Origin: Ehretia macrophylla
Taxonomy: Eukaryota > Streptophyta > Magnoliopsida > Boraginales > Ehretiaceae
Assembly (NCBI GenBank): GCA_037974665.1
Contig: CM075770.1
Coordinates: forward strand, 60,213,850 to 60,277,849
Reading direction: 5' to 3'
DNA length: 64,000 nt
Both the position numbers and the translations under genes were made by a program. Below are positions 10,631-23,193 of this stretch, one piece after another; the first letter of the stretch is position 1; each line of letters begins with the position of its first letter. Below the pieces are notes generated by a model, which saw only the letters and a list, made by a program, of their open reading frames with translations, was not told the origin of the DNA and searched no databases.

Positions 10631-13600
10631 TGTGACGCCCGAGTTTTAACCATGCATTCAATTAATGTTGCATACCTTGTTTGCGCATTTCCTTCTGTGC
10701 ATTATTAACTGTCTTCTTAAATTACTATTCACTCCGTTTTTAACTTCATGCTATTAGGGAATTAGCATTTTTATTAAATCATATTAATTGTTAGGGAAGA
10801 GGGAAAAATGTGCATTTGAGCTAGAGGCGATAGGAGAGCTCGTTTAGAAAATGATTTTTGTAGTTGTATGAATAGTGTTACGTAACATAACTTAGGGAAT
10901 GAATTAGCTAGCATTCATTTTACTATCTAGGCTCGTTTTAAGCTAACTAAGCGCATTTAGTGAACCATTTAAGCAAGCAACTTAGCCCCATTTAATATAT
11001 AACTCACACAACACACACATTAGCTCATAACTTAGCAAAAAAAAAAAAGAGCATGCTGAAAACACTGTAGCAAATCCTAGAATTGCATAGGAGAAGAAAT
11101 AGAGTTTTTTTGCTCAACAAATCCTCATTCCAAGCCAAGCCAAGCTAGGTGCAAGTGGTTTAATGTGTCTACTAGCCTCCTAGGAGCTCCTACGCGCATT
11201 GGTGAGGGATTTCACGGCTTATTTTCGCATTTTAAAATAGTTGCTATTTGCTTGATTTGTTGAAAATGTGTTCAAATGCTATTGTATTGATTATCTATGC
11301 TATTATACCTTGTATATGAGTGCTAGAGAACATATTTGAACCATTGTTTCGCTTTTTAAACAGCTGGAATCGTTAGTTTAATTCATGAGGTGAATAGTGA
11401 CATTTTTTTCTAGGGTTTTGTGTAATTGCTCGAATTAGCTTGATTCAACACTCCTAATAGATGCCTTAGGTGCTAATGAAGGTAGTCTAATAGCCCCGTG
11501 CACTTGAATTACTCTAAAATCGCATAAAACGTAAAATAGTTGACTTTAATAAAGGGGTTTCGGGGTTAAGACGAATCCGGGTGGATTCGGGCTCTACTTT
11601 TGGTATCCTTAGGCTACCTAGGTGCTATAGAAGCTTTGCTAATCCTTGTTTGAAGCCCGGATGAGGTAGGTGTAGTGTAAAGCTATAAGAGAGAATTTGG
11701 GGCTTTCGAGATTATTGCGGGCGTTTGAATGAGTTAGAGGGTTGAAAGGGTTCCTTGAGGGTTAGTTAGAAGGTTGGTAGAGTTTCCCTTTAAATTTGAA
11801 TCATTAACTTTGGTTTGGAGGAGAAATAGCTTGAATAACAAAGGGGTTTAGGTGCAATTTCGGTTGTCTCGCGCTTCTAAGACCTTGGCATGACTTCTTG
11901 AATGTTTAAATGTAGTTTCAAGTTAGTGTGGAACTTTTGATGTAATTCTAATTATATCTTGTATATGCCTTTTTGTAAAACTGCTTATTTGCTTGTATAA
12001 ACTGCTTCTATTTTAACTGCATTGAGGCAACTTCGAACTTAAAACTGTATTAATTGAAGAAGGATTAGGGGTTGAATTATATACCATTAGAAAGCCTTAC
12101 GAGTCTAGTTTCTACAGCTTTTTACGGTGCATTAATCAGAGTCGTCCAGAGCAAGTTATGATCATTTTGGTGAGATGTGTCAGAAATGCCCTGTTACGCG
12201 AGAATCTGAATTTTGTTGTTATTTTGCTATAATAATGATATAATTCAGTTCTAATTGGATGTATTCGATCAAGACCTTATTGTGTAGTGTCCTTGGATGA
12301 TTAATAACGTAATGGGGCTCTTATAGTTATGTTGTTTTCATGAATTGTAATTGAAATCTAATTGCTAGTAAAGTTAATTTAAATTGAAAGCTATTCTATT
12401 CAACTGTGAATGAGAAATGCTAGTAGAGTTGTGATGGTCACCACCTTTAGACATAGGTAATGTTTCTATATATGCTAAACAATTCAACTGTTAGAATTAG
12501 TTGTTGTTATCAATGTGCAACTAGTGAACACTTAGAAAGGTCAAGTAAACTATGTAGAAGAATGTGTTAATGCTTTTTGAAACTACATGTAAGGTTAATT
12601 GTAAGTTGATAGTTGTCTATTATATGTTAAATGTAATTAACTTAAGTTAATACTACTAGTGATATGTTAGAATCTTAGCTTGAAGTATAGTTATTTTACT
12701 AAAATAGTATGTTAGTTATTAAATGGTTGATAGTTAACTTTTCTATTAGTTGATAAATGCATTTCTTTCCCTATGTGCTAATGTTGGGCTATCTTCATAG
12801 AGATATTACTAACTATTGTAAGTAAAGTAGAATATGAATTAGAAGTTCATTAAAGTAGTAAAAGACTGGGTAGTGTCATTGTGAATGAATGTGTCATTTG
12901 AACATTAAAGTAACCTAACCTTTATTATCTATATATCCTTTGGAGAAATTCTTTGAGTTGAGTTAATGGCTAGTTTATTGTTATGTGGAGTGAATTAATT
13001 TCTTGTACAAGTTATTAACTAAAGTAAAATGAGAAATAGTATGAGTAACTGCAGGCTCATGTGTTGATTTTAGTTAAACTAAATTCTAGCTCGATTTATA
13101 TCTAGTTATAGCATGCTGGTTGAATCATTCTCATTTAAGTTTTTGAACTATCTTCTTAATTAACTTGTAGACTATTGAAAATATGGAATATATGTTAAGT
13201 TAAAGTATATAAAAGTGGTGTTTTGTTAAAAATAGAATTCTAATATATATTCTATATATGCTAAATAATGGAAGTTATAAGTTAGCTAACATAGAATGAA
13301 TGTTGTAGTTAAATAGTAATTGAATTAATGTTTGCTCATAGGTTCAAGGTGACTGGAAATGATGTGATTCAAACTTACATCTTGGAGCTCGGTAGAGGTG
13401 AGGGACCTGCATCCTTACGTGCATCATAGTTTATTTTCTTTCTAAAAGAGTATATTGTTTAGTATAATTGCGTAATTGATATATGCATATTATTGCTAAA
13501 TTGTAACTTGGTGCGGGAACAACTTACTTTGTCCTTAAATGTGTTTCCTGATTATATTGTCATTGTTATCATTCTTGCATTGCATCGTGGTTACGCAACC

Positions 13601-14619
13601 TCATTGTCGCGGCGGATGCGATGGCCTCGCTGGGCGGCATCGGGCTTGCCAGTGTTGGTTGCCTTAGCTCCGTCTGCTATTCCCTCACTCGCCTGGTCCG
13701 GAGATTGCCAGGGGGTGTTGGGTCGTAGGATCGGGTACATCCGAAGTACCCATTGGTGTAAGGGATGCCGGCATATCGAGATCGAGATCGTGGTTCGTGG
13801 ATCGGGGATCAAATATTTGGAGTGATAAGAGTTATCGATTGTATCCATTTAAAATGTGGTATTAGAATTGTTATTCATTGTTTATCTATTGTATTAATTG
13901 TGTTAAGTTGCTGCATTGCACGTCCCCGGTAGACCTTACCCCTCACTGAGCAATTGTGATTGCTCATACCTCGCTAAACATGTTTCAGGAAGTGCTGAGG
14001 GTGAACCCCAACTAGTTGAGGTACTAGTGGAAGAGGAAGAAGTTCAGGCCGAACCTTTGCCCTAGTTGTTGTGTGTTTGTTGTCTAAGGTGGATTTGCCT
14101 TCTTGTTGTTACATGGTGTACTTGTATTGCTATAGCATGATCTATTTTGTGGCCTTAAGGCTATGTATATTCTTGTAGTTGCAAGTTGAAAGCTATTGGT
14201 TGTAATGTTAACTTTGAGATATTATGGCTTGTAATAACTTTTAATTCTCCTTTTAGTTCTTGCATGCTTGGGAGTGTATGTTTAGAGGTGTTGATTTCAA
14301 CTTCTAAAATTGCTCTAATGTTATCATAGGATGGCATTTTAAAAAGGTTTAATGAAAAATTAAGTTGGGTGCATGCATGTGTGATTTGGAGCTGTTGTTG
14401 TCTCCTGGCTTGGATGACCTTGAATATTTGAATTTTAATTATAAAAGCTTGTTTTAGTATATTGTGGCTATTTTGAGCATTTACAGGTTTGAACAATGTT
14501 CGCGGTACAGAGGAAACTCTGTCCGTTTTTCCCTAAAATTTTGTAACCGGGTTCGGTATTGGGTTGAGAATAGCATGGTTATTAGAGCCTCCGGTCTCGT
14601 GAGGGATCGGGGCGTTACA
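10631..14619 (+). mobile_element. Element B 3' LTR
   Basis: This 3989-bp LTR parallels 5552-9538 and ends GGGGCGTTACA at 14619, followed by the TACCG duplication. The D-like to A-like switch is at about 12022. The GGTTGCGCAACC palindrome is altered to GGTTACGCAACC near 13590. The pre-acceptor hairpin is at 13947-13966 and the U5 stem at about 14503-14525. ORFs at 13493-13825 and 14161-14496 recur in the other LTR copies and are not considered genes. Confidence 0.93.
13989..14065 (+). other. Conserved acidic mini-ORF after a splice-acceptor-like site (B 3' LTR)
   Basis: This is the same frame as at 8906-8982: after TGTTTCAG it reads SAEGEPQLVE..EEEEVQAEPLP and stops at 14063-14065. The upstream hairpin here is intact (TGAGCAA-TTGTGA-TTGCTCA, 13947-13966). 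The differences between the two copies that I could see leave the frame open. Confidence 0.45.
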
Positions 14620-16006
14620 TACCGTGCCGAATCAATCCCTTCCGTGGAGAAATTTTAAGAAACACCTAATCTCTCAAATCAAACTCAAGATCCCAACGGT
14701 GCTTACTTTTTTGACGACTCTGAGCTGTAAGCATACGCTGGCGAATAAGGTGAACATTATCTACCATCTTAATCATCTCAGGTAACACAGTCGGATCAAC
14801 TGTTCTCATCTCTCCAGCCTCTTCCCAATACAATGGGGATCTGCATTTCCGACCATACAACGCCTCGTAGGGAGCCATACCTATAGTAGATTGATAACTA
14901 TTGTTGTAGGCGAACTCCGCTAAAGGCAAAAACTTCTCCCAATTCTTCCCAAAGTCTAGCACACATGCCCGTAGCATGTCTTCCAAGATCCTGATAGTTC
15001 TCTCAGACTGGCCATCAGTTTGTGGATGATATGCAGTACTGAAGCTCAACTTAGTTCCCATGGCCTCTTGCAACTTCTGCCAAAAACGAGATCTGAATCT
15101 GGGATCTCTATCTGACACTATACTCTGTGGCACACCATGCAATTTCACAATATTAGCAACATAAAGCTCAGCTAGCTTATCAAGGCTATCCTGTTTGTTC
15201 ACGGGAATAAAATGTGTAACTTTAGTCAAGCGGTCCACAACAACCCAAACAGAATCACATCCTCTCGGAGATCTAGGAAGATCGGTCACAAGGTCCATTG
15301 TTATATGTACCCACTTCCATTGCGGAATCGACAACGGCTGTAGAAGTCCGGCTGGCCTCTGATGCTCAACTTTAACCCTCTGACAAGTCAAACATCTAGA
15401 TACATACCTAGCAATCTCCCTCTTCATATTGTTCCACCAGAAGTGTTGTTTCAAATCTCTATACATTTTAGTACTGCCCGGGTGAATCGTATACCTCGAA
15501 TTATGTGCCTCGGACAGAATCTCATTCTTCAAAGTCGGATCACTAGGAACACATACTCTGTCCCTGAATCTGAAGATACCATCTGCATGTCATTTACACT
15601 CTGACTCTCCCTCTTTTGATTTTTCTTGGATCTTCAAGATGTGAGGATCAGTCTTCTGAGCCTCTCTGATCTGTGCTAGCAACCCTGACTGAATCTGCAA
15701 ACTAGCAAATCGAATCCCTACCTCAGTAGCTTCTAGCTTCCATGAACAAATTTCTTCCAAAGTCTCCCAATCCTTGATAATCAAGCTTGCAACAGTAGCC
15801 TTTCAGCTCAAAGCATCAGCAACAACATTTGCTTTACCTGGCACGTAGTTAATAGAACAGTTGTAACCACTCAATAGCTCTAGCCATCTCCGCTGTCTCA
15901 TATTCAAATCCTTCTGTGAAAACAAATACTTGAGACTCTTGTGGTCAATAAAAATTTCAAATCTGCTACCCACAAGTAATGACGCCACTTCTTCAAAGCA
16001 AACACT
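14620..16006 (-). pseudogene. Element C pol: RNase H end and integrase (broken)
   Basis: On the minus strand from 16006 the RNase H C-terminal part ([11 protein letters not shown], then [12 protein letters not shown]) continues from 26054, where D interrupts it. Then come the HHCC zinc-binding part of integrase (H..H, CLTCQ) and the catalytic core, with D in DLVTDLPRS, D in IVSDRDPRF and E in GQSERTIRILEDM. Stops lie at 15803-15805 (TGA, probably from an Arg CGA), 15590-15592 (TGA) and 14666-14668 (TAG), all in the same reading frame. The integrase end was cut off by B and by the deletion at 5521. The protein would have inserted element cDNA into chromatin. Confidence 0.92.
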
Positions 16007-18504
16007 GTCACGCCCCGACCCAACCCCCAAGCTAAAGGTTAAGTTCGGACACGACACACGGACAGAGTCTCCCCTGTACCGTGAACATTTTGAAAACCTG
16101 TAAACTTACAAATAAGGTAATTACAAGGTAAACAAACTTTCCATGGCTATATATGTAAAGATTCAAGGCCATCCGAGCCTTGAAGCAAATAACAGTTCCA
16201 AAACCACACAAGCATGCAAGAACTTTGTTTACAACATAGTCTAGTAGCCATGACATTCTAGGATATCATTAAAACATAATTAAAAGATAAAACATTTCTA
16301 CCATAAGCCATTCACTCCCAAGCATGCAAGGAAATAAAAGCAAGAATAAAAGTTATTACAAGACATGGACTTCCAATTCAACCCCATAATCTACTATCCT
16401 TCAACTTTACACAACAAGCATATACATAGCCCTTAGGCCACCAAATAGGACATAAGATAAATAGTTGAGCCTTCCACATAGCAGCAAGAATTTAAACCAC
16501 CTCAAGCTATCAGGCACAACAACTAAGGTAAAGGATCAATCTGAACTTCTTCTTCCTCAACTAACTCAACAAGCTGGGGATCACCCTCAGCGTCTCCTGA
16601 AACAGATATCGAGGTATGAGCAACCACTGTTGCCCAGTGAGGGATATAGTCCCAGGGTGTGCAATGCAACAGATAATACAGTTATACAACAATGTCACTT
16701 AGACAATTTAAGAAACAATGATAACTTAAGTAACCACACATTTAAAAGGATACATTTCACACAATCCCCTATACACCAATCTTCACTGGTCTTCATTCAC
16801 GATCCACGAACCACGAGCACGATCACGATAAGCCGGCATAATCCCCAAACACTCCAGTGGGTGTACTCCGGATGTACCCCGATAATCCTACGACCCAACA
16901 TCCCCTGGCAATCTCCGGACCAGGCGAATGAGGGACTAGGGCACGGAGTTTGAATATCCACCGGCAAGCCCTCTGCCGCCCAGTCGATATTCAACACATC
17001 CGCCCCTGACACTATGGTTGCGCAACCACAATGCAATGCACTTAACAATGGCAAGTTAATAGCAATAATATAAGCATTAACACATAGGAGGATCAACAAA
17101 GTAGGTTGACCTCGATGCAATTAGAATAGAAGCAATTATAGAAGCTAATAAGGATTTTACAAAGGAACATATACAAAATAAGCATAGAATCATACCAAAA
17201 GCTCCAAATCAACTTGAAACCACATATAAACACTTAAGGAGTCATGCCATGGGTTTAGAAGTGTGAGTCAACCGAAATTACACCTAAACCCCTTTGTTTT
17301 TCAAACTATTTCTCTTCCAAACCAAGGTTAATGATTCCATTTTCAAAGTAAACTCTCCCAACCTTCTAACTAACCCTCAAGGTATCCTCTCAACCCTCTA
17401 ACTCATTCAAATGCCTGCGATTACCCCGAAAGCCTCAAATTCCCTCTTATGGCTTTAAACTACACATACAATGTCCGGGCTTCAAACAAGGGATATCAAG
17501 GCTTCTATAGCACCTAGGTAGCCTAAGGATACTAGAATTGAAGCCCGAAGTCACCCGGATTCGCATTAACCTCGAAAGCCCTTTATTAAAGTCGACTATT
17601 TTACGTTTTATGCAATTATAGAGCAATATAAGTGCACGGGGCTATTAGACTACCTTCATTAGCACCTAAGGCTTCTATTAAGAGCGTTGAATCAAGCTAA
17701 TTCGAGCAATTACACAAAACCCTAGAAAAAAACATCACTATTCACCTCATGAATTAAACTAACGATTCCAACCGTTTAAATTGCGAAATGATGGCTCAAA
17801 TATGTTCTATAGTATTCATATATATGGTATAATAGCATAGATAGTTAATACAATGACATTTGATCACATTCTCAACAAATCAAGAGATTGACAACTATTT
17901 AGAAATGCAAATATAAGCCGTGAAATCCCTCACCAATGCACGTAGGAGCACCTAGGAAGCTTGCAAACACCCTACACTAGTTACTCAAGGCTTGGAGTGG
18001 CTTGATTTGATGATTTGAAGAAGCAAAAATCCTCAAGGAGCAAGAGAAGGGCTGTCGGCTATGCTACAGTAAATTTCAGCATTTTTTGTTTTGATTTTGC
18101 TAGTTATGATATAAGGTGAGTTGTATGTGTGTTATATAAGCTTAGGTGAGTTGTTTTAATTTAAGTGTATGGTCAAAATGTGAGTCAAGCTAGTTAGAAA
18201 CAAGTCCTAAGCATAAATTAATGTTAGCTAATTAAACTCTAAGTTGGTTACGTAATACTATTCATTCAACTACTAAAAATCATTTTCTAAACGAGCTCTC
18301 CTATCGCTTCTAGCTCAATTGCACATTTTTTCCATTACTTTTACAATTAATATGATTTAATAAAAATGCTAATTAACCAATAGAATGCAGTTTAAAAATG
18401 AAGTGAATAGTAATTTAAGAAGGCAATTAATAAGACATAGAAAGAAATGCGCAAACAAGGGATGCAATAGTAACTAAATGCATGGCTAAATCTCGGGGGT
18501 CACA
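16007..18504 (-). mobile_element. Element D 3' LTR
   Basis: It starts TGTCACGCCCC and ends GGGGGTCACA on the plus strand and is homologous to 23548-26053. It contains the U5-type stem (about 16059-16083), the acidic mini-ORF (16523-16596), a pre-acceptor hairpin (16617-16636), GGTTGCGCAACC (17016-17027) and a CAAAGTAGG block near 17097. The ORFs at 16465-16953 (+) and 16797-17120 (-) recur in the other D LTR and overlap each other on opposite strands. They are LTR sequence rather than normal genes. Confidence 0.93.
16523..16596 (-). other. Conserved acidic mini-ORF after a splice-acceptor-like site (D 3' LTR)
   Basis: Read on the minus strand after TGTTTCAG it gives DAEGDPQLVEL..EEEEVQIDPLP and stops TAG at 16523-16525. 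The phase relative to CAG is identical to that in B, C, E and F. The hairpin at 16617-16636 pairs UGGGCAA with UUGCUCA, with a G-U pair that works only in the sense RNA. Coding function is inferred. Confidence 0.45.
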
Positions 18505-20061
18505 TCCTCTCCCCCTTAAACTAATTGCGTCCACGCAATTCTTACATGATTCGGCAAACAACTCTGGATACCGCTCCCGCATCTGATCCTCTATCTCCCA
18601 CGTCGCATCCTCTACGCCATGATGATCCCATAGAACTTTAACCATCGGAATGCTTTTAGTCCTTAGCTCCTGAACTTTCTGATCAAGAATTCGAAGAGGT
18701 TTCTCTGTGTAGGTCAAAGTTTCACTGATCTCTAGCAGTTCCGGCTCAAGTATGTGAGAGGGATCTGGCTGATACTTTCGTAGCATAGAGACATGGAAGA
18801 GATCAGGAATTCTGCCCAGACTGGGAGGGAAAGCTAGACGATAAGCCAAATCACCAACAGTTTCAGTTATCTCAAATGGTCCCACATATCGAGGACTGAG
18901 TTTACCTCCTTTACCATGCCGAATCAAACCCTTACGAGGAGAGATTTTCAGAAATACTCGATCCCCCACGACAAATTTCAGATCACGACGGCGTCTATCT
19001 GCATAACTCTTTTGCCGACTCTGAGCTGTAAGCATTCTTTTCCTGATAAGATGCACATGATCAATCATTTTGTTCATTTCAGGTAAGAGAGTAGGGTCGA
19101 TAGTCTTCATTTCACCAACATCATCCCAGTAGAGAGGAGACCGGCATTTACGCCCATACAGTGCCTCATAAGGTGCCATACCAATAGTAGCTTGATAACT
19201 ATTGTTATAGGCGAACTCTGCGAGTGGCAAATACTTCTCCCAACTTTTACCGAAGTCCAGAATACAAGCCCGTAACATATCCTCGAGGATTAAGATAGTT
19301 CTCTCGGATTGACCATCTGTCTGAGGATGATAAGCTGTACTGAAATTCAAATTCGTGCCCAAAGCTTTCTAAATCTTCTGCCAGAACTGCGATGTGAATC
19401 TGGGATCTATATCTGACACAATACTCTTTGGAATTCCATGAAGTCGGACAACATTCTCAATATACAACTCTACTAGTTTATCAAGAGAATCAGACTTCTT
19501 TTTAGCAATGAAGTGAGAAGTCTTGGTCAATCTATCCACAATAACCCAAACTGAGTCATTACCCTTCGAAGACCTCGGTAAATCAGAGACGAAATCCATG
19601 GTAATATGATCCCATTTCCAAACAGGAATAGCCAAAGGCTGCAACAACCCTGCAGGTCTCTGATGTTCTGCTTTAACTTTCTGACAAGTAAGACATCGGG
19701 CAACATAGTTAGCAATTTCTCTCTTCAAATTATTCCACCAGAAATTCTGCTTCAAATCTTTATACATTTTAGTATTGCCTGGATGGATAGTATATCTAGA
19801 ACTGTGTGCCTCAGCAAGAATATCCTTCTTCAGAGTTGGATCATTCGGAATACAGATTCTACCTTTGAATTTGAGAATACCATTGTCGTGCAGTCTGAAA
19901 TCCGACTCTCCCCATTTAGAATTCTTTAAGACTTTCAATAATTGAAGATCAGCATGTTGAGCTTCCCGAATCCTGGATAATAACAGAGATTGAATCTGCA
20001 AACTTGCGAATTGAATACCAGAATTTGAAGTAATAAGCTTCCATAAGCATAATTCTTCCAT
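18427..20061 (-). pseudogene. Element D integrase with chromodomain-like C-terminus (broken)
   Basis: There are two frames in register, 20061-19369 and 19362-18427, separated by a TAG at 19369-19371 within the QKI-KALG stretch. The first has the zinc-binding region (HSSRYTIHPG, CLTCQK) and the first two acidic catalytic residues (MDFVSDLPRS, IVSDIDPRF, where the usual Arg after D is Ile). The second carries the Glu (GQSERTI), the SPRYVGPFEI stretch and a chromodomain-like end (VLWDHHGVEDATWE, YPELF). The frame runs through the polypurine tract and stops inside the LTR at 18427. Family knowledge: such C-terminal chromodomains direct integration to heterochromatin. Confidence 0.92.
18505..18540 (-). 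promoter_or_regulatory. Polypurine tract and pre-PPT hairpin, element D
   Basis: On the minus strand AATTGCG-TGGA-CGCAATT (18523-18540) is followed by AGTTTAAGGGGGAGAGGA and then the LTR start TGTGACCCCCGAG. This is almost base-for-base the arrangement in B (10595-10630). The tract would prime plus-strand synthesis. Confidence 0.88.
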
Positions 20062-20179
20062 AATTTCCTAATTCTTGATAACTAAACTAGCAATTGTAGC
20101 CTTTCGGCTCAAGACATCAGTAACAATATTGGCTTTACAGATAGCTAATTGTGTAGTTATAATCTTCAAGTAGTTCCAA

Positions 20180-21363
20180 TCATCGCCTCTGCCTCATATT
20201 CAACTCTTTCTGTGAAAATAGATATTTTATGCTCATACGATATGTAAATATCTCAAATTTATTTCCCCAAAGATAATGACACAATTTCTTTAGTGCAAAA
20301 ATAATAGCTGCAAGTTCAAGATCATGTGTAGGGTAGTTGAGTTCATAGGGTTTCAGTTTCCAGGAAGCATAAGCAATAACCCTGCCATTCTGCATCAATA
20401 CACAACCCAGACCTTCCTTCAAAGCATCACTATAGATCACCAGATTATCATAACCCTTAGGTAAAGCAAGAATAGGAGCTGTAGTCAATCTCTTCTTCAA
20501 TTCTTGGAAGCTGGCCTCGCATTTATCACTCCAGTCAAATACTGTTTTCTTCTTAGTAAGTTGAGTTAAAGGCCCTGTGATCTTAGAGAAATCCTTGACA
20601 AACCTCCGATAATACCCAGCTAACCCAAGAAAGCTACGAATCTCCATGACAGTTTCAGGTCGTTTCCAAGATAACACAACTTCAATCTTGGCTGGATCAA
20701 CAGAAATACCATCTTGCGAGATAATATGGCCAAGAAAAGCAACTTGCTTAAGCCAGAACTCACATTTGCTAACCTTTGCAAACAACTGATGCTCCTGAAG
20801 AGTCTGCAACACAATTCTGAGATGTTGTTCATGTTCCGCCTCAGATTTAGAATAGACAAGAATATCATCAATGAATATGACCACAAATTGGTCTAGATAA
20901 GGACGGAATACCCTCTGCATTAAGTCCATGAATGCGGCGGGAGAATTAGTAAGACCAAACGGCAAGACAAAAAACTCATAATGGCCATATCGAGTTCTGA
21001 AAGCAGTTTTAGGAACATCATCTTTCTTAATCCTCAACTGATAATAGCCTTGCCTTAGATCGAATTTAGAGAATACCCTGGCGCCTTGCAACTGATCAAA
21101 TAACTCTTCAATTAAAGGCAAATGATATTTATTTTTGATGGTTACCTGATTAAGACCTCGATAATCAATGCATAAGCGAAGAGATCCATCTTTCTTTTTA
21201 ACAAATAAGACTGGCGCACCCCTAGGTGAAGAACTCGGCTAAATGAATCCCTTCTCAAGCAAGCCCTGTAATTGAACTTTCAATTCCTGCAATTCGGGTA
21301 AAGCCATTCTATACGGAGTCCTAGAGATAGGTGAAGTCCCCGGCAATAAATCAATCATGAACT
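20180..21363 (-). pseudogene. Element D reverse transcriptase and RNase H (broken)
   Basis: The open part, 21121-20180, begins at [10 protein letters not shown] and contains [24 protein letters not shown], the catalytic FIDDILVYS motif and the RNase H segments [10 protein letters not shown] and HDLELAA. The RT start upstream (to 21363) is readable but contains a TAG in the FI-PSSSP stretch near 21241. There is a frameshift relative to protease (between 21364 and 21121) and another between 20180 and 20061. The RNase [10 protein letters not shown] motif is altered to YRMSIKYLF. The enzyme would copy element RNA and remove it from hybrids. Confidence 0.92.
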
Positions 21364-21960
21364 CTATCTCTCTATCAGGCGGTAACCCAGGTAATTCCTC
21401 AGGAAAGACCCCCGGAAACTCCCCACGATAGGTACATCATTCAATTTCAATTGATCCCCAGGTTGATTAATCAAATATGCAAGATAAGCGTCACAACCCT
21501 TGCTCAATAATTTAGATGCCCTAATAGAAGAAATAATAGGAGTTCCCGTAGATTTTCTACTACTAACTACTTTAAGTACAGGCTGGTCAGGCATTTCTAG
21601 ATACACAATCTTCTTTCTACAATCAAGCTGGGCATAATATTTACTTAACCAGTCCATCCCCAATATAATTTCAAAGTCATTGAAGGGTAGGATAATCAAA
21701 TCAGCAGGAAAAACACGACCCTCAATAAAAATACTACATGCTCTGCAAATAGATCTAGTAACAAACTTCGGACCCATAGGAGTATAAACCACAATCTCAT
21801 GCAACAATTTATCATGTTTCAGTTTAGCATTTTGTGCACAAGTAGGAGTAATAAAAGAATGCGAAGCCCCGGAATCAATTAAAACCTTAACTGATTGATC
21901 ATTAAGAAGAAAAATACCTTCTACCACAGCGGTCGTATCCGAAAGCTCCTCAGCATCCAA
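21364..21960 (-). pseudogene. Element D aspartic protease
   Basis: This 198-residue frame contains the catalytic triplet in VLIDSGASHSFITP and the conserved [19 protein letters not shown] stretch of plant gypsy proteases. It ends out of frame in what should be the protease-RT linker (the normal [16 protein letters not shown] is garbled). Upstream it is in the same frame as gag but separated by a TAG at 21976-21978. The protease would cut the Gag-Pol polyprotein. Confidence 0.9.
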
Positions 21961-23193
21961 AGCAAATACACGGGCCTAACCTCGTGGTGGTGGTGCTGCA
22001 GCTGGTGCCCTGGTCTGAGAGTTCTGAGCTGACGTCTGACCCCTAGGGTTCTTAAATTTCTGACAGTCCTTAACCCTGTGCTGATCACTGCCGCAACCTG
22101 TACACTTGTTATGTTTCTTCCAACAAACATCCTCAGTGTGGCCCTGACGCTGACAGAAGCTGCACTGCTGGTGACGTCTTACAACAGTGCCTCCCGAAGG
22201 AGCTCTGTAAGTAGAGGTAGCTGAACTACCCTGTTGTGAACGGGAAACTGTTGGACGGAACTGACTCTGAGTCTGACTCTGAACTGGTCGTGTCTGAGTC
22301 TGAGTAGGCCCTGTATAACTCTGAGTTTGCCTCGGTTGTAAACTCTACCCAACTGATATAGCCTGCCCCTGGTACCCTTGACTCTGAGACTGAAACCGTT
22401 TACTCGATTGACTGGTCTCGGCTAACACATCAGCCTTGCGTTTCTTATATCTCGAGGCAGCTCGGACTACTGCAGCATAATTAGGAAAATCATTTGCAGA
22501 CAAGTTCAGCATAATATCCCTCCTCAAACCCAGGATGAACCTCTGGATCTTCATGTCCTCCGGCTGAATCAAAGCTGGTGCATAACGGGAAAGCCGGGTA
22601 AAAGTAGCCTCGTATTGATCTACCGTCATACTTCCCTGCTTCAAGTTTATGAACTCTGTTTGACACCTCTCGCAGGCAACCACCGATATGTACTTGTCTC
22701 GGAATTCTCGGACAAAGTCGGCCCATGAATGATGAACCCCCTCGGCTTCCCATTTCTCACTGACGGTATGCCACCAATCTTCAGCATCACCCTCGAGAAG
22801 GAAAGTGGCATAAGTAATCTTCCTGTCATCATGGCACTCAAGTATTGCTGCCACTCTCTCAAACTTCCTTAGCCACATCTCAGCCTTCATATCGTCCGGC
22901 TCTCCAAAGAAAGTATAGGCCCCATGATGAATGAACCGGTCATACAGATTACCTCCGGTAGGGCCACTACCTCCGGCTCTCGCAGCCTGATTACCTCCAA
23001 CGACCCCTGGCTGACCCTGTTGTGTCACAAACTGAGCGATAGTGTTCATAGCAGTGGCCATCGTGGCCAAGATCTGTGCAGTGCTCGGTTCTTGAACCTG
23101 CGGTGCATTTTCGGCCACCTCAGCTTCTTGCCCATGAACCCCCTCGGGTTCTCCATCAACATTCGGATTTTCAGTACGACGGCGGGGCTCCAT
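21961..23193 (-). pseudogene. Element D Gag (capsid and zinc knuckles)
   Basis: The frame starts MEPRRRTENP at 23193. The capsid-like domain (AEMWLRKFERVAAIL, FLLEGDAEDWW, FVREFRDKYI, YEATFTRLSRYAP) follows a Gln/Gly-rich start. A TAG at 22345-22347 ends the first frame at 282 residues. The same frame then continues with two zinc knuckles, CSFCQRQGHTEDVCW and CTGCGSDQHRVKDC (about 22175-22065). Gag packages element RNA into virus-like particles. In intact relatives such as F, gag and protease form one frame. Confidence 0.9.

Larger units (their letters stand above)
5552..14619 (+). mobile_element. Element B: second giant-LTR, gene-less retrotransposon
   Basis: This is a 9068-bp insertion bounded by the exact duplication TACCG (5547-5551 and 14620-14624). 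It has two LTRs of 3987 bp and 3989 bp (TGTGACGCCC...GGGGCGTTACA) and an interior of only 1092 bp. A full primer site and a GGGGGAGAGGA polypurine tract are present. No Gag, protease, RT or integrase sequence is found. The LTR start and the polypurine tract resemble those of element D, which makes a D-type element the likely source of enzymes (inference). It lies inside the integrase of element C. Confidence 0.95.

Noticed and set aside
16465..17120. Opposed ORFs of 162 and 107 residues in the D LTR (and 24007-24668 in the other D LTR)
   Set aside because: They lie in LTR sequence, overlap on opposite strands and are duplicated only because LTRs are duplicated. No family or start context supports them. 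Parts of the minus-strand frame coincide with conserved blocks, which are reported as DNA/RNA features instead.
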